NCBI GenBank assembly: GCA_903884915.1
Contig: CAISGS010000191.1
Coordinates: 1-15,743 of the forward strand
Direction of reading: 5' to 3'
From: an uncultured Caulobacteraceae bacterium
GTDB taxonomy: Bacteria; Pseudomonadota; Alphaproteobacteria; Caulobacterales; Caulobacteraceae
DNA: 15,743 nt
Of this stretch, positions 1 through 7,842 are shown one piece after another. Position numbers and translations under genes: made by a program. Position 1 is the first letter of the stretch. Each line of letters opens with the position of its first letter. Below the pieces are notes generated by a model that saw only the letters and a list, made by a program, of their open reading frames with translations, had not been told where the DNA came from and made no database searches.

Positions 1-63
1 GAGAGGGTTGGGTGAGGGGGTCATCCACCACGTTCCCCGCGAAGACGGATATAGAACCACACA

Positions 64-975
64 ATGACCACAGACACCCCCAAGGCCGCGCCCACCATCC
101 CATGGACCCATCTGGCCTTGGCGCTCGCGGTCGTGGCGGTGTGGGGCAGTAATTTTGCGGTGATCAAGGTGGCCTTGGCCCATCTGCCGCCTCTGCTGTT
201 CGCCAGCTTGCGGTTTTTCTTCGTCGCCTTCCCAGCGGTGTTCTTTTTTAAGCGGCCCAATGTCGCCTGGTCGCGACTGGCGACCTACGGCATCCTGATC
301 GGGCTGGGTCAGTTTGGCATTCTCTATATCGCCATGAACGGCCAGATCGCGCCGGGTCTGGCCTCGCTTCTGATGCAGACTCAGGTCTTCTTCACCATCG
401 GTCTGTCCATGGCCCTCAGCGGCGAGCGGGTGAGGGCCTTTCAGGTCATAGCCCTGCTGATCGCAGCAGCGGGGATTGGGGTGATTATGGCCCACGCCGA
501 TGCCTCAACCGTCACGCCCCTCGGCCTCATCCTGACCTTTATTGCCTCGATGAGTTGGGCGGGCGGCAATATCACGGCGCGGCGTGATCCGGGCGCGGAC
601 ATGTTGGCCTATGTCTGCTGGGCGAGCCTCTTTTCCATCCCGCCCTTGGTGATCCTGTCCCTGACCCTAGAGGGCTGGCCCGCCATGGTTCACGCGGTCA
701 GGGTTGCAGACGCTGCAACTTGGGCGGCGGTGGCGTGGCAGTCGGTGGGCAATAGTCTGTTTGGTTACAGCGTCTGGGGTTGGCTCTTGGCGCGCCATCC
801 AGCAGCCTCGATCACGCCCATGGCCCTGCTGGTCCCGGTCTTCGGCATGATCACGGCCAACCTGATGCTGGGCGAGGCCATGCCGGTCTGGAAACTGACC
901 GCTGCGGGTCTGGTTATGCTGGGGCTGGGCGTCAATGTCGCTTGGCCGCAGATCAGTAAGGCCCTTGGGCGCTAG
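64..975 (+). CDS. eamA: EamA/DMT-family exporter, O-acetylserine/cysteine exporter-like
   Basis: Inner-membrane transporter of the drug/metabolite superfamily, 303 residues, about ten hydrophobic segments arranged as two EamA repeats (roughly residues 17-146 and 153-293). The first repeat opens with the family's VWGSNFAVIKV segment followed by LPPLLFASLRF, and the second repeat contains SWAGGNI and ends with a LLVPVFGM/LGEAMP pair. These match the layout I remember for E. coli EamA (YdeD), which exports O-acetylserine and cysteine, so the substrate is assigned by resemblance only. The ATG at 64 has no strong Shine-Dalgarno sequence, but the 17-residue polar stretch before the first membrane helix is normal for the family. 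It converges with the ketoacyl synthase gene; the two stop codons overlap in CTAG. A broader amino-acid or metabolite exporter role is the main alternative. Confidence 0.85.
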   Translation: MTTDTPKAAPTIPWTHLALALAVVAVWGSNFAVIKVALAHLPPLLFASLRFFFVAFPAVFFFKRPNVAWSRLATYGILIGLGQFGILYIAMNGQIAPGLASLLMQTQVFFTIGLSMALSGERVRAFQVIALLIAAAGIGVIMAHADASTVTPLGLILTFIASMSWAGGNITARRDPGADMLAYVCWASLFSIPPLVILSLTLEGWPAMVHAVRVADAATWAAVAWQSVGNSLFGYSVWGWLLARHPAASITPMALLVPVFGMITANLMLGEAMPVWKLTAAGLVMLGLGVNVAWPQISKALGR

Positions 976-2093
976 GCCCGCTTGCGCACAAAGACGGTAC
1001 CGGCCGAATAGCCTGCGCCAAAGCTGCAGATCAGGCCCGTCTCACCCGCTGCAAAGCCTTGATTATGCAGGTGGAAGGCGATGATTGATCCGGCTGACGA
1101 GGTGTTGGCATAGGTGTCCAGAACGATGATGTTCTCTTCGGGGGTTGGGTCGCGGCCCAGAACCTTACGGCCAATCATGTCGTTCATATTGATATTGGCC
1201 TGATGCAGCCACATGCGCTTGAGCTCGGAGCGCTCAAGGCCCAGTTCACCGGCATGGTCGATAATCATCTCGGCAACCATTGGCACCACATCCTTAAAGA
1301 CCTTGCGGCCCTGTTGGATGAACAGCTTGTCTGGCTTGCCGATGCCCTCGGGCGCGGCATTGTTCAAGAAACCGAAATTGTTGCGGATATTGTTGGAGAA
1401 GACCGTCTTAAGGCGCGTGCCCAGAATATCCCAGCCGCCCGGTCCGGCCTGATCAGCCGCCTCGACGATCACGGCGGTGGCCACGTCGCCAAAGATGAAG
1501 TGGCTATCGCGGTCCTTAAAGTTCAGGTGGCCTGAACAGACCTCTGGATTGACCATCAAGACGGCCTTGGCTGAGCCTGAGGCGATGAAGTCGGCAGCGG
1601 TCTTGATGCCAAAGGTCGCCGAGGAACAGGCGACATTCATGTCAAAGCCAAAGCCCTCAATGCCCAGAGCGTTCTGTATCTCGACGGCCATGGCCGGATA
1701 GGCGCGCTGCATGTTGGAACAGGCGCAGAGCACGGCCCCGATCTCGCTGACCGGCTTGCCCCAGGCCTCGATGGCCTGACGGGCTGCGGCGACGGCCATT
1801 TCAGCGAGGATCGATAGCTCGTCATTGGACCGCTCGGGCAGTTGCGGGCGCATGATGGCCGGATCGATGATCCCGTCCTTATTCATGACAAAGCGCGACT
1901 GGATCCCGGAAGCCTTTTGCACAAATTCGGGGGAGGAGGGCTGAAGCGCCTCGACCGTTCCAGCCTCAATCTCCTCAGCATGCTCGGCATTGAAATTGGC
2001 GACATAGGTGTTGAAGGTCTCCACCAACTCGATGTTCGAGATCGAATAGGGCGGGGTGAACAGGCCGGTGGCGGCGATAACGGCTTTTTGCAC
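972..2093 (-). CDS. Beta-ketoacyl-ACP synthase III (FabH-like, PA3286 type)
   Basis: Thiolase-fold condensing enzyme, 373 residues from the GTG at 2093. It joins a primer acyl thioester to malonyl-ACP. The catalytic triad is visible: Cys156 in NVACSSATFG, His297 in WLHQAN and Asn330 in ANTSSAGS; the glycine-rich C-terminal loop is SFGAGYSAG. It is longer than housekeeping FabH (about 317 residues), with an extra N-terminal insertion (residues 30-90). In this it resembles the FabH-like enzyme PA3286 of Pseudomonas, which is reported to draw medium-chain acyl-CoA into fatty acid synthesis; applying that role here is inference. The frame stays open to a TTG at 2132, but the GTG is preferred because AAAAGGA lies 10 nt upstream and homologues start with a VISGTGLYTPP-like sequence. 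It is transcribed away from the hydroxylase unit at 2288. Confidence 0.88.
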   Translation of the reverse strand: MQKAVIAATGLFTPPYSISNIELVETFNTYVANFNAEHAEEIEAGTVEALQPSSPEFVQKASGIQSRFVMNKDGIIDPAIMRPQLPERSNDELSILAEMAVAAARQAIEAWGKPVSEIGAVLCACSNMQRAYPAMAVEIQNALGIEGFGFDMNVACSSATFGIKTAADFIASGSAKAVLMVNPEVCSGHLNFKDRDSHFIFGDVATAVIVEAADQAGPGGWDILGTRLKTVFSNNIRNNFGFLNNAAPEGIGKPDKLFIQQGRKVFKDVVPMVAEMIIDHAGELGLERSELKRMWLHQANINMNDMIGRKVLGRDPTPEENIIVLDTYANTSSAGSIIAFHLHNQGFAAGETGLICSFGAGYSAGTVFVRKRA

Positions 2094-2103
2094 GGGATAG
2101 CGA

Positions 2104-2110
2104 TCCTTTT
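2104..2110 (-). promoter_or_regulatory. Ribosome binding site deciding the ketoacyl synthase start
   Basis: On the minus strand AAAAGGA stands 10 nt before the GTG at 2093. The upstream TTG at 2132 has no comparable purine run and would add 13 residues that do not resemble the family, so the GTG is taken as the start. Confidence 0.6.
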
Positions 2111-2287
2111 CGAGGCGCTGCCACTGCTGCAACGGGATGAAGCAGGGCCAAAGCGCGCGTCGGCATTATGAGATTCTTTCCCCTAGATAGCATGGCGAAG
2201 GATGCCGTCACCAGTGGGTTGCGCTGGGTCACGCTTGACGCGGGCCACGGTGCAGGTGAGGGTCATTAAAACAGCGGGGCGGCGTGC

Positions 2288-2686
2288 GTGACTTTGAAAT
2301 ATATCATCACCCAGTTGGTGACCTTGGCTATTCTTGGCGGGATCATGGGGCTGGTCGCTTGGGTCAAGATCCCGCGTGCGACCCCGCCCTTGGACGAGGC
2401 TGAGGTAAAGCGCCGATTGGCCGAAGACTTTCCCCAGACCCCCTTGGATCAGATCTGGCTGGCGCTAGATGGAGCAGGGGCCGTTGCGAGGTCTGATGAT
2501 CTAGCCCTGCTGCTGTTTCGCATGGGTGATAGCTATGTCTCGCGCAGCATGGCCTGGTCTCAAGCGCTCCAGGCGCAAGCGATCAAGGGCCGGTTTTGGT
2601 TTAGATTCAATGATTTTGCAGCCCCAAAGGCGTCGTTGGCCCTCGCGCCAGACTGGACCCGGGCCGCAATGGGAGAGACGATCTAA
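2288..2686 (+). CDS. Small membrane-anchored protein of unknown function
   Basis: A 132-residue protein I cannot assign to a named family. Residues 5-26 form one hydrophobic segment (YIITQLVTLAILGGIMGLVAW); the remainder is soluble, with an acidic/basic linker (DEAEVKRRLAEDFPQ) and a globular C-terminal half containing GAGAVARSDDLALLLFRMGD and a KGRFWFRFNDF strand. This looks like a bitopic inner-membrane protein with a small domain on one side. The start is a GTG with only a weak G-rich sequence before it, so the exact start is uncertain. The TAA stop overlaps the ATG of the hydroxylase gene by one base (TAATG), which implies coupled translation and a joint role with that enzyme. An assembly or electron-transfer helper is a guess; no cofactor motif is seen. 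Confidence 0.75.
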   Translation: MTLKYIITQLVTLAILGGIMGLVAWVKIPRATPPLDEAEVKRRLAEDFPQTPLDQIWLALDGAGAVARSDDLALLLFRMGDSYVSRSMAWSQALQAQAIKGRFWFRFNDFAAPKASLALAPDWTRAAMGETI

Positions 2687-3627
2687 TGGCTGCCCCCTCT
2701 GCACCGGCAATTGATCCGGTTACGCTCGCTGTCCCGTTTTTCATTCTGGCTATCGTGCTGGAGATCCTGTTGGCACGCTTGGGCAAGGTCAAGGCGGTCT
2801 ATGAGGCCAAGGATACCGCGACCTCGCTGCTGATGGGGTTTGGCAGCGGGATCGCTGGGCTCCTGACCGGCGGTGTGGTCTTTGCGGCCTCGGTTTGGGT
2901 TTATAAATATCACCTGTTTGATATTCCCATGTCGGCGGCTTGGGCGTGGCTGGCCATCTTCCTGCTGGAGGACTTCACCTACTATTGGTTCCATCGCTTG
3001 AGCCATGAGCGGCGGTTTTGGTGGGCGGCTCACGTTAATCACCACACCTCACAGCACTATAATCTGGCCACGGCCTTGCGTCAGACCTGGACCGGCGCCA
3101 CGGCGGGAACCTGGGCGCTTTGGTTACCCCTCTCGCTGCTGGGCTTTCCACCAGCCATGATCGCTATTCAGAAGGGGATCAGCCTCGTCTATCAGTTCTG
3201 GATCCATACGGAGGCGGTGCGGCGGTTGCCGGTCTGGGTCGAGGCGCTGTTCAATACGCCGTCCCATCACCGCGTCCACCATGCGCGCAATCCTCGCTAT
3301 CTGGACAGCAACTATGCCGGCATCTTGATCATCTGGGATCGCATGTTTGGGACCTTTGTGCCGGAAATAGACGAGGAACCCTGCCGTTATGGCGTGGTCA
3401 AAAACCTTGGGGATTTCAATATTTTACGCGTAGCTTTTCACGAATGGGTTGGGATCTTTTCAGATCTCCTGACGGCCAAGTCCCTGCGTGAGGCCTCTGG
3501 CTATCTGTTCGGCGCGCCCGGCTGGAGCCCGGATGGGTCGCGGCAAACCTCCACCATGCTCAAGGCGCAGTGGGCAGATATGCAAACGGCGGAACCGGTG
3601 AAAACCGATCCCGCCGCAGCGTCCTAG
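2686..3627 (+). CDS. Fatty acid hydroxylase / sterol desaturase superfamily membrane protein
   Basis: Integral membrane di-iron oxygenase, 313 residues. The eight-histidine signature is complete: HRLSH at 103-107, HVNHH at 116-120, His174 in a WIHTE sequence, and HHRVHH at 194-199. These ligate two irons that activate oxygen to hydroxylate or desaturate a lipid C-H bond. Hydrophobic segments lie near residues 13-31, 45-72, 85-100 and 143-165. Members of this superfamily act on fatty acids, sterols, sphingoid bases, carotenoids or ether lipids; the sequence does not tell which, and a bacterial homologue is most likely a membrane lipid modifier. It is translationally coupled to the small upstream membrane protein and divergent from a FabH-like synthase, which is compatible with a lipid role. 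The C-terminal 60 residues beyond the histidine core are less conserved and hydrophilic. Confidence 0.9.
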   Translation: MAAPSAPAIDPVTLAVPFFILAIVLEILLARLGKVKAVYEAKDTATSLLMGFGSGIAGLLTGGVVFAASVWVYKYHLFDIPMSAAWAWLAIFLLEDFTYYWFHRLSHERRFWWAAHVNHHTSQHYNLATALRQTWTGATAGTWALWLPLSLLGFPPAMIAIQKGISLVYQFWIHTEAVRRLPVWVEALFNTPSHHRVHHARNPRYLDSNYAGILIIWDRMFGTFVPEIDEEPCRYGVVKNLGDFNILRVAFHEWVGIFSDLLTAKSLREASGYLFGAPGWSPDGSRQTSTMLKAQWADMQTAEPVKTDPAAAS

Positions 3628-3643
3628 ACTTGAGGTCTAAGCT

Positions 3644-5899
3644 TTAGAACTGCTTGCGCAGGGTCACAAACATCTGACGTGGCGAGCCGACCATCAGGGT
3701 CTGGCCATCGCCCGTTGGATCGGAATTGCCAAAGCCTGCCGAACCGACCGTCGAGATATATTTCTTATCCAGAAGGTTGGTGACATTGCCCTGAACTTCC
3801 AGGCCGTTCAGCAAGCTGTTGTCCGACTTGAAGCGGTAACCGACGGTCAGATCAAAGACGGTGACCGAAGGCACCGAAGCGTCGCCCGTGTAGGTATAGA
3901 GGCGCTTGTCGGTATAGGAGCCGTTCAGGTTTCCGAACAGAGCGCCGTCGTCATAGGCCAGCGTGCCCTTGAGCATATTTTCTGGCGAGTCGACGATGGT
4001 CTTGCCGGAGATCTTGGCGGTGACGACACCAGCGCCATTACGGACGTCATTGTCGTAGGTCGACTTGTTGTAGGAATAGGAGCCCGAGAGCTTCCAATCG
4101 TCGGTCAGACGATAGGTGCCCGCAAATTCCAGACCGTCCGAGGTAACGCCGCCGACATTGGTCAGAACGGTTGGGTTACCAACGATGGCCGCACCGGTAG
4201 ATGTACCCAAGATGCGGTTGTCGAACTTGACGTGATAGAGGGCCAAGACGCCTTGGAAATTTTCGTTCCGATAGCGATAGCCGCCTTCGATGGTCTTGGA
4301 GGTTTCTGGGTTCAGCTTGGACTTGATCGCTTCAAAACCAGCTTGGCTGGTCGAGAAAGGGCCTTCGGTGCCCGAGGAGGCAAAGGCGCGTGCATTTTCG
4401 GCGTATGAACCGAACACTTCGCCCATGGCACCGAGGTCATAGTTGAAACCAACCTGTGGCAGGAAGCTCTCGTCGACCTTGATCGAACCGACCGCATTGG
4501 TTCCGCTCAAACGAACGGCATTGTTTTCAACATTGACGGTCTTGAAGCCGAAATTGACCTTCAGAACGTCGTTGATCCGCCAGATGTCCTGCAGATGCAG
4601 GTTCTGGGTCTTGGTGTTGAAGCGATATTCCCACTGGGTATAGAAGGGACCGGTTTGGAACTTCAGGCTGTCACGTGGCTTGTCGACGCTGTTGCCGTAA
4701 TAGCGGCGTGCATGGTGGAAGTCGTTATCTTCCGTCCAGATGCCGCCTTCGATGGTGTGATCGCCGAGCACATAGGTGACATTGGCGATGAGACCCGAGC
4801 GGTCGATATTGTACTCTGACGTACGCTCGGAAACTGAAGCGCCGCCTGGGCTTGCGACGTAAGGCGTATACCAGGTGCCCATGCCCTTGTTGGTGTGGCG
4901 GTAAGCGGTTGCCGTCGCCGACAGGTTCTTGGTGATGTCCCAATCGGCCGTGAAGCCGCCGAGAGTGTCCTTACGCAGGCCCGAAGCGTCGAAATAGACA
5001 TCATCAACGGTCGTGAACGGTGCGGGCAGAGCCTTGCCGGTCTGGTAGGCGGTCGCGATCTGCTTGGCCAAGGTCCAGTTGTTCTTGATGTTGTCGATAT
5101 TGTAGCCGAGACGCTTGATCATGTTCAGCGACACGTCTTGATAGTCGTTTTCCGCACGATCAGACATGTTGAAGAAGGTGGTGGTGGTCACCGGACCGAC
5201 GGGCTGAACGAACTTGGCATTGACTTGGTATTGCTTCTGCTCGCCGCCATAGCCCTTCCACTTTTCAGCGGTCTGGTTGGCATAGCTGATATAGCCGCGG
5301 CCGCCGGTGGGCAGGTCGCCCGTCTCAACGCGCACAAAGCCGTGGAACGTGCTGTCGCTGCCGGTCGTCAGAGCGGTCAGGACGCCGAACTTGTGCGAAG
5401 GATCGATGGTGGTGAACTTCAGCGTACCGCCGAGGTTGGAGCTCGAAGCAGTCTGCAGGCTACCAGCACCTTGAGCCAGCTCAGCGCTACCGAGGTTCTC
5501 AGAGATCACGGCGCGGCTGATATGCAGGCCATTGTGGTTGCCGTAGGACATGTCGCCCAGTGGCACGCCATCAAGGGTGAAGCCCAGTTGGTTTTGCTTG
5601 AAACCGCGAACCGAGATGCGGACGGCCCACTCATAGGTGCCGTAAGCGTCGGCGGACTGGAAGTTCACGCTAGGCAGCTGCGACAGGATCTTCAGCGGGC
5701 TGGTGCCCGGGGTCGCGGCCAGAATGTCGACGGCCTGGACGGTCTGGACCTGGCGGGTTTCGCCGCGGCCATAGACAACGATCTCTTCGATGGCGGCATC
5801 GTTGGTGGCGGTTGCAGCGGCTTCGGCCTCGGCGGCGAAGGCAGGTGCTGCACAGCACAGAGCGAGCGCGGAAGCGCTCAAGAGAAGACGTAATTGCAT
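3644..5899 (-). CDS. TonB-dependent outer membrane receptor
   Basis: A 751-residue outer-membrane active transporter. A signal peptide covers residues 1-22, ending in AAPAFA before AEAEAA. A TonB-box-like EEIVVYGR follows at about 37-44. The plug domain contains SPLKILSQLPSVNF (67-80), RISVRGF (94-100), LDGVPLGD (109-116) and NLGGTLKF (155-162). A long beta-barrel follows and ends in VTLRKQF, whose terminal phenylalanine is the usual barrel-insertion signal. The ATG at 5899 is chosen over the ATG at 5953 because GGGGA lies 6 nt upstream and the signal peptide begins there. There is no secretin/STN domain, so no sigma-factor signalling is expected. No siderophore, sugar or vitamin gene lies beside it, so the substrate is unknown. 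About 150 nt upstream are free for its own promoter. Confidence 0.93.
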   Translation of the reverse strand: MQLRLLLSASALALCCAAPAFAAEAEAAATATNDAAIEEIVVYGRGETRQVQTVQAVDILAATPGTSPLKILSQLPSVNFQSADAYGTYEWAVRISVRGFKQNQLGFTLDGVPLGDMSYGNHNGLHISRAVISENLGSAELAQGAGSLQTASSSNLGGTLKFTTIDPSHKFGVLTALTTGSDSTFHGFVRVETGDLPTGGRGYISYANQTAEKWKGYGGEQKQYQVNAKFVQPVGPVTTTTFFNMSDRAENDYQDVSLNMIKRLGYNIDNIKNNWTLAKQIATAYQTGKALPAPFTTVDDVYFDASGLRKDTLGGFTADWDITKNLSATATAYRHTNKGMGTWYTPYVASPGGASVSERTSEYNIDRSGLIANVTYVLGDHTIEGGIWTEDNDFHHARRYYGNSVDKPRDSLKFQTGPFYTQWEYRFNTKTQNLHLQDIWRINDVLKVNFGFKTVNVENNAVRLSGTNAVGSIKVDESFLPQVGFNYDLGAMGEVFGSYAENARAFASSGTEGPFSTSQAGFEAIKSKLNPETSKTIEGGYRYRNENFQGVLALYHVKFDNRILGTSTGAAIVGNPTVLTNVGGVTSDGLEFAGTYRLTDDWKLSGSYSYNKSTYDNDVRNGAGVVTAKISGKTIVDSPENMLKGTLAYDDGALFGNLNGSYTDKRLYTYTGDASVPSVTVFDLTVGYRFKSDNSLLNGLEVQGNVTNLLDKKYISTVGSAGFGNSDPTGDGQTLMVGSPRQMFVTLRKQF

Positions 5900-5905
5900 T
5901 TGATA

Positions 5906-5910
5906 TCCCC
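5906..5910 (-). promoter_or_regulatory. Ribosome binding site deciding the TonB receptor start
   Basis: GGGGA on the minus strand, 6 nt before the ATG at 5899. It supports translation starting at the signal peptide rather than 18 codons upstream. Confidence 0.6.
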
Positions 5911-6048
5911 GTTTGCCCGACCGCATTGTTCGCGGTTGGATCAGGGACGGCATTAACGATGTTCTATGACGGTACTAGTGCACTGATGTGACACTTTTAC
6001 TAAAACTGGCCGACTTAGATTTTCCCCCTTAGGTAGCTAGCCAAAATT

Positions 6049-7050
6049 TCAGGATCCGTCTCGGATAAGGGGCAGGGACAGCCCGAGGGTGGAACGGTTT
6101 TGCAGTTGCTCGCGGCAGAAGCGGAACAGCTCGGCAGGACGACCACCGGTTTCCACATCATAACGCCCAAGCCCTTCGACCAGTCCGGTCCGGTCCAACA
6201 CGCGTCGGAAGTTCTGCTTGTGTAACTTGACGCCCGCGACGGCCTCAACAGTCCTTTGCAGTTCGGACAGGGTGAAGGTGGGGGCGGTCAGTTCAAACAC
6301 GACGGGGCGATATTTCAGCTTGCCACGCAAACGGCCAAGACCTGTGGCGAGGATGCGGCGGTGATCGGAGATCATCGGCTCACCAAAGGCGGGCGATAGG
6401 GCCTGAGGCTCGGGCGCGGGCAGGCCCCAGGCGCGGTCACGGTCGCGCGCGGCTTCTGGGGCAAGTCCTGCCTCATAGAGCAGCTCATACCGCTCCAGAA
6501 CCCGTTCTTCATTCCATAGGGCACCGTCGAGGGCAAACAGGGTACGGGCGCGATCAAGGCGGCTCTCGCCCTCGTCGCCGCGGCCAGCCACAGCCCAATT
6601 GCGCAAGGCCGGAGCGATAGCCTCATCGATGAGCAAAGGACGGCCTTGGCGCCAATCTTCCCACGGAAAGAAGCGTGACCAAGACGACCAGGCTGTGTCG
6701 GGGGCGGAGGTTTCGACTGGCACAGGCGTCAAGGCCAGATAGCCAACCGAGATCACCCGCGCCGCGCCCGCGCCGACATCTGCTAGCGGAGCATCGCGTC
6801 CCTTGTCGCCGAAGGTATAGAGCTGCTCGACATAGCCGAGGTCAAACCGCGTCTGCTCGGTCACAAAGGCGCGAAGAGCCAACTCAAAAGTGCGATGGCC
6901 ATCGGGGTCGAAGGGGCCGAAGGGCAGGCCCGCTAAGGTCGATGCCTCTCCGGTCAAGGGATCATGAGGGCGAACGGTCAAGACAACAGCCTCGCCGTCG
7001 CGGATGGCGACGACAACGGCAGACAGGCCAATGACGATCAAGGTGCTCAT
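6049..7050 (-). CDS. Nudix/winged-helix transcriptional regulator, NrtR/NadQ type
   Basis: A 333-residue protein with two recognisable parts. Residues 5-110 resemble a Nudix domain, but the Nudix box region (45-72) has lost the REXXEE catalytic core (ALRAFVTEQT stands where it would be), as in regulators that use the fold to sense a ligand. Residues 247-312 form a winged helix like NrtR: RPVVFELTAPTFTLSELQR, then KQNFRRVLDRTGLVE, then GRPAELFRF. Regulators of this design control NAD(P) synthesis genes, and NadQ is the name I recall for the alphaproteobacterial branch. At 333 residues it is longer than typical NrtR (about 230-240), because of a central helical insertion (about 125-245). It lies 42 nt after the HD-domain gene on the same strand and is probably co-transcribed. 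No nad gene is in the window, so the target is inferred from family. Confidence 0.78.
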   Translation of the reverse strand: MSTLIVIGLSAVVVAIRDGEAVVLTVRPHDPLTGEASTLAGLPFGPFDPDGHRTFELALRAFVTEQTRFDLGYVEQLYTFGDKGRDAPLADVGAGAARVISVGYLALTPVPVETSAPDTAWSSWSRFFPWEDWRQGRPLLIDEAIAPALRNWAVAGRGDEGESRLDRARTLFALDGALWNEERVLERYELLYEAGLAPEAARDRDRAWGLPAPEPQALSPAFGEPMISDHRRILATGLGRLRGKLKYRPVVFELTAPTFTLSELQRTVEAVAGVKLHKQNFRRVLDRTGLVEGLGRYDVETGGRPAELFRFCREQLQNRSTLGLSLPLIRDGS

Positions 7051-7067
7051 TGAACCTACCTAACCTC

Positions 7068-7093
7068 GCCCGCCCCGATTGGCTAGGGCAGGC
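7068..7093 (-). repeat. Intercistronic hairpin between the HD gene and the Nudix regulator
   Basis: On the minus strand GCCTGCCC (7093-7086) can pair with GGGCGGGC (7075-7068), eight pairs including one G-U, around a 10-nt loop. It begins at the last base of the HD gene's stop codon. No run of T follows, so it is unlikely to be a complete terminator; partial attenuation or mRNA protection is possible. Confidence 0.4.
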
Positions 7094-7758
7094 TATTCTG
7101 TATCAAAGGCCGCATCAAAGGCCGCCGGGGCTGTGGCAAATCCGGCTGCGAGCGATAGGACATGGAACCGGGCCAGAAACCGCTCCTGAGCTAGGCCCGT
7201 GGGCATGGGCTCTATGGTGAGGTGATAGCCGGTGGGCGGTGCGCCAAACAGAGATTCCCCTTCGGTTTGAGTAAATCCCGCCAGTTGGACCGCTTCGAAA
7301 TGGGCGCAGGCGCGGTCCGATGCCTTGATCAGCACCTTGATCTCCTCCGGAATATGGACGGGCAGACCGAAACGGATGTGGATCGCGGCCTCGAGGCGGT
7401 GCTCGAAGGTGCGGTAATTCAGCCCAAGTGCGGCCTTAAAGGGGGAGATCATATCGCCAATCACATATTCGGCCGCATCGTGCAGCAGGGCGGCGAGGCG
7501 CCATCTTGGATCGAGATCGGGCTGCAGATGTGCAGCGATATCTTCGACGACTAATGAATGCTGAGCGACAGAAAAGCCATGTTCGCCAGAGGTTTGGCCA
7601 TTCCAGCGTGCCACGCGGGCAAGGCCGTGGGCAATGTCCTCGATCTCGATATCCATAGGCGAGGGATCAAGCAGATCTAACCGCCGCCCAGACAACATTC
7701 GTTGCCACGCCCTAGGACTATCGTCCCGCGTGCGGGTTTGTCGCACTGCTTTCGCCAC
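7093..7758 (-). CDS. HD-domain phosphohydrolase, YfbR-like
   Basis: A 221-residue cytoplasmic metal-dependent phosphohydrolase. The HD metal ligands are visible: His67 in FSVAQHS, His93-Asp94 in LLHDAAEYVIGD, and Asp148 in KASDRA. This arrangement, with the acidic Glu97 and Asp102 after the HD pair, matches YfbR-type 5'-deoxynucleotidases, which remove phosphate from nucleoside monophosphates; the real substrate here is unknown. The N-terminal SPRAWQRMLSGRRLDLLDP is typical of alphaproteobacterial members. The start is a GTG with AGGA about 9 nt upstream; the next methionine (residue 21) would remove conserved residues. It heads a probable two-gene unit with the Nudix regulator and diverges from the stress-protein gene across 84 nt. 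A role in NAD nucleotide turnover is suggested by the neighbour only. Confidence 0.85.
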   Translation of the reverse strand: MAKAVRQTRTRDDSPRAWQRMLSGRRLDLLDPSPMDIEIEDIAHGLARVARWNGQTSGEHGFSVAQHSLVVEDIAAHLQPDLDPRWRLAALLHDAAEYVIGDMISPFKAALGLNYRTFEHRLEAAIHIRFGLPVHIPEEIKVLIKASDRACAHFEAVQLAGFTQTEGESLFGAPPTGYHLTIEPMPTGLAQERFLARFHVLSLAAGFATAPAAFDAAFDTE

Positions 7759-7842
7759 GAAAAGGGTTCCTAACTGTGGGGTCGCTAGTCTGTGGCGAGT
7801 GTTCGACGACAGATCAATACCTAACGCGAACGGGAGATAGAG

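Noticed and set aside
1..63. Sequence left of the eamA start
   Set aside because: Too short to judge; no gene end, ribosome binding site or promoter could be supported.
1203..1535. Plus-strand frames within the ketoacyl synthase gene
   Set aside because: They lie opposite the catalytic region of a confidently identified enzyme and show no family resemblance.
3628..3643. TAGAC-TTGAG-GTCTA hairpin between the hydroxylase and TonB receptor genes
   Set aside because: The stem is only 5 bp, overlaps the hydroxylase stop codon and has no T-run, so it is too weak to call a terminator for either convergent gene.
4895..5893. Long open frame (332 codons) on the plus strand opposite the TonB receptor gene
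   Set aside because: It is the antisense of a well-supported receptor with signal peptide, plug motifs and terminal Phe; the product has no recognisable domain and the frame is a result of GC-rich codon use.
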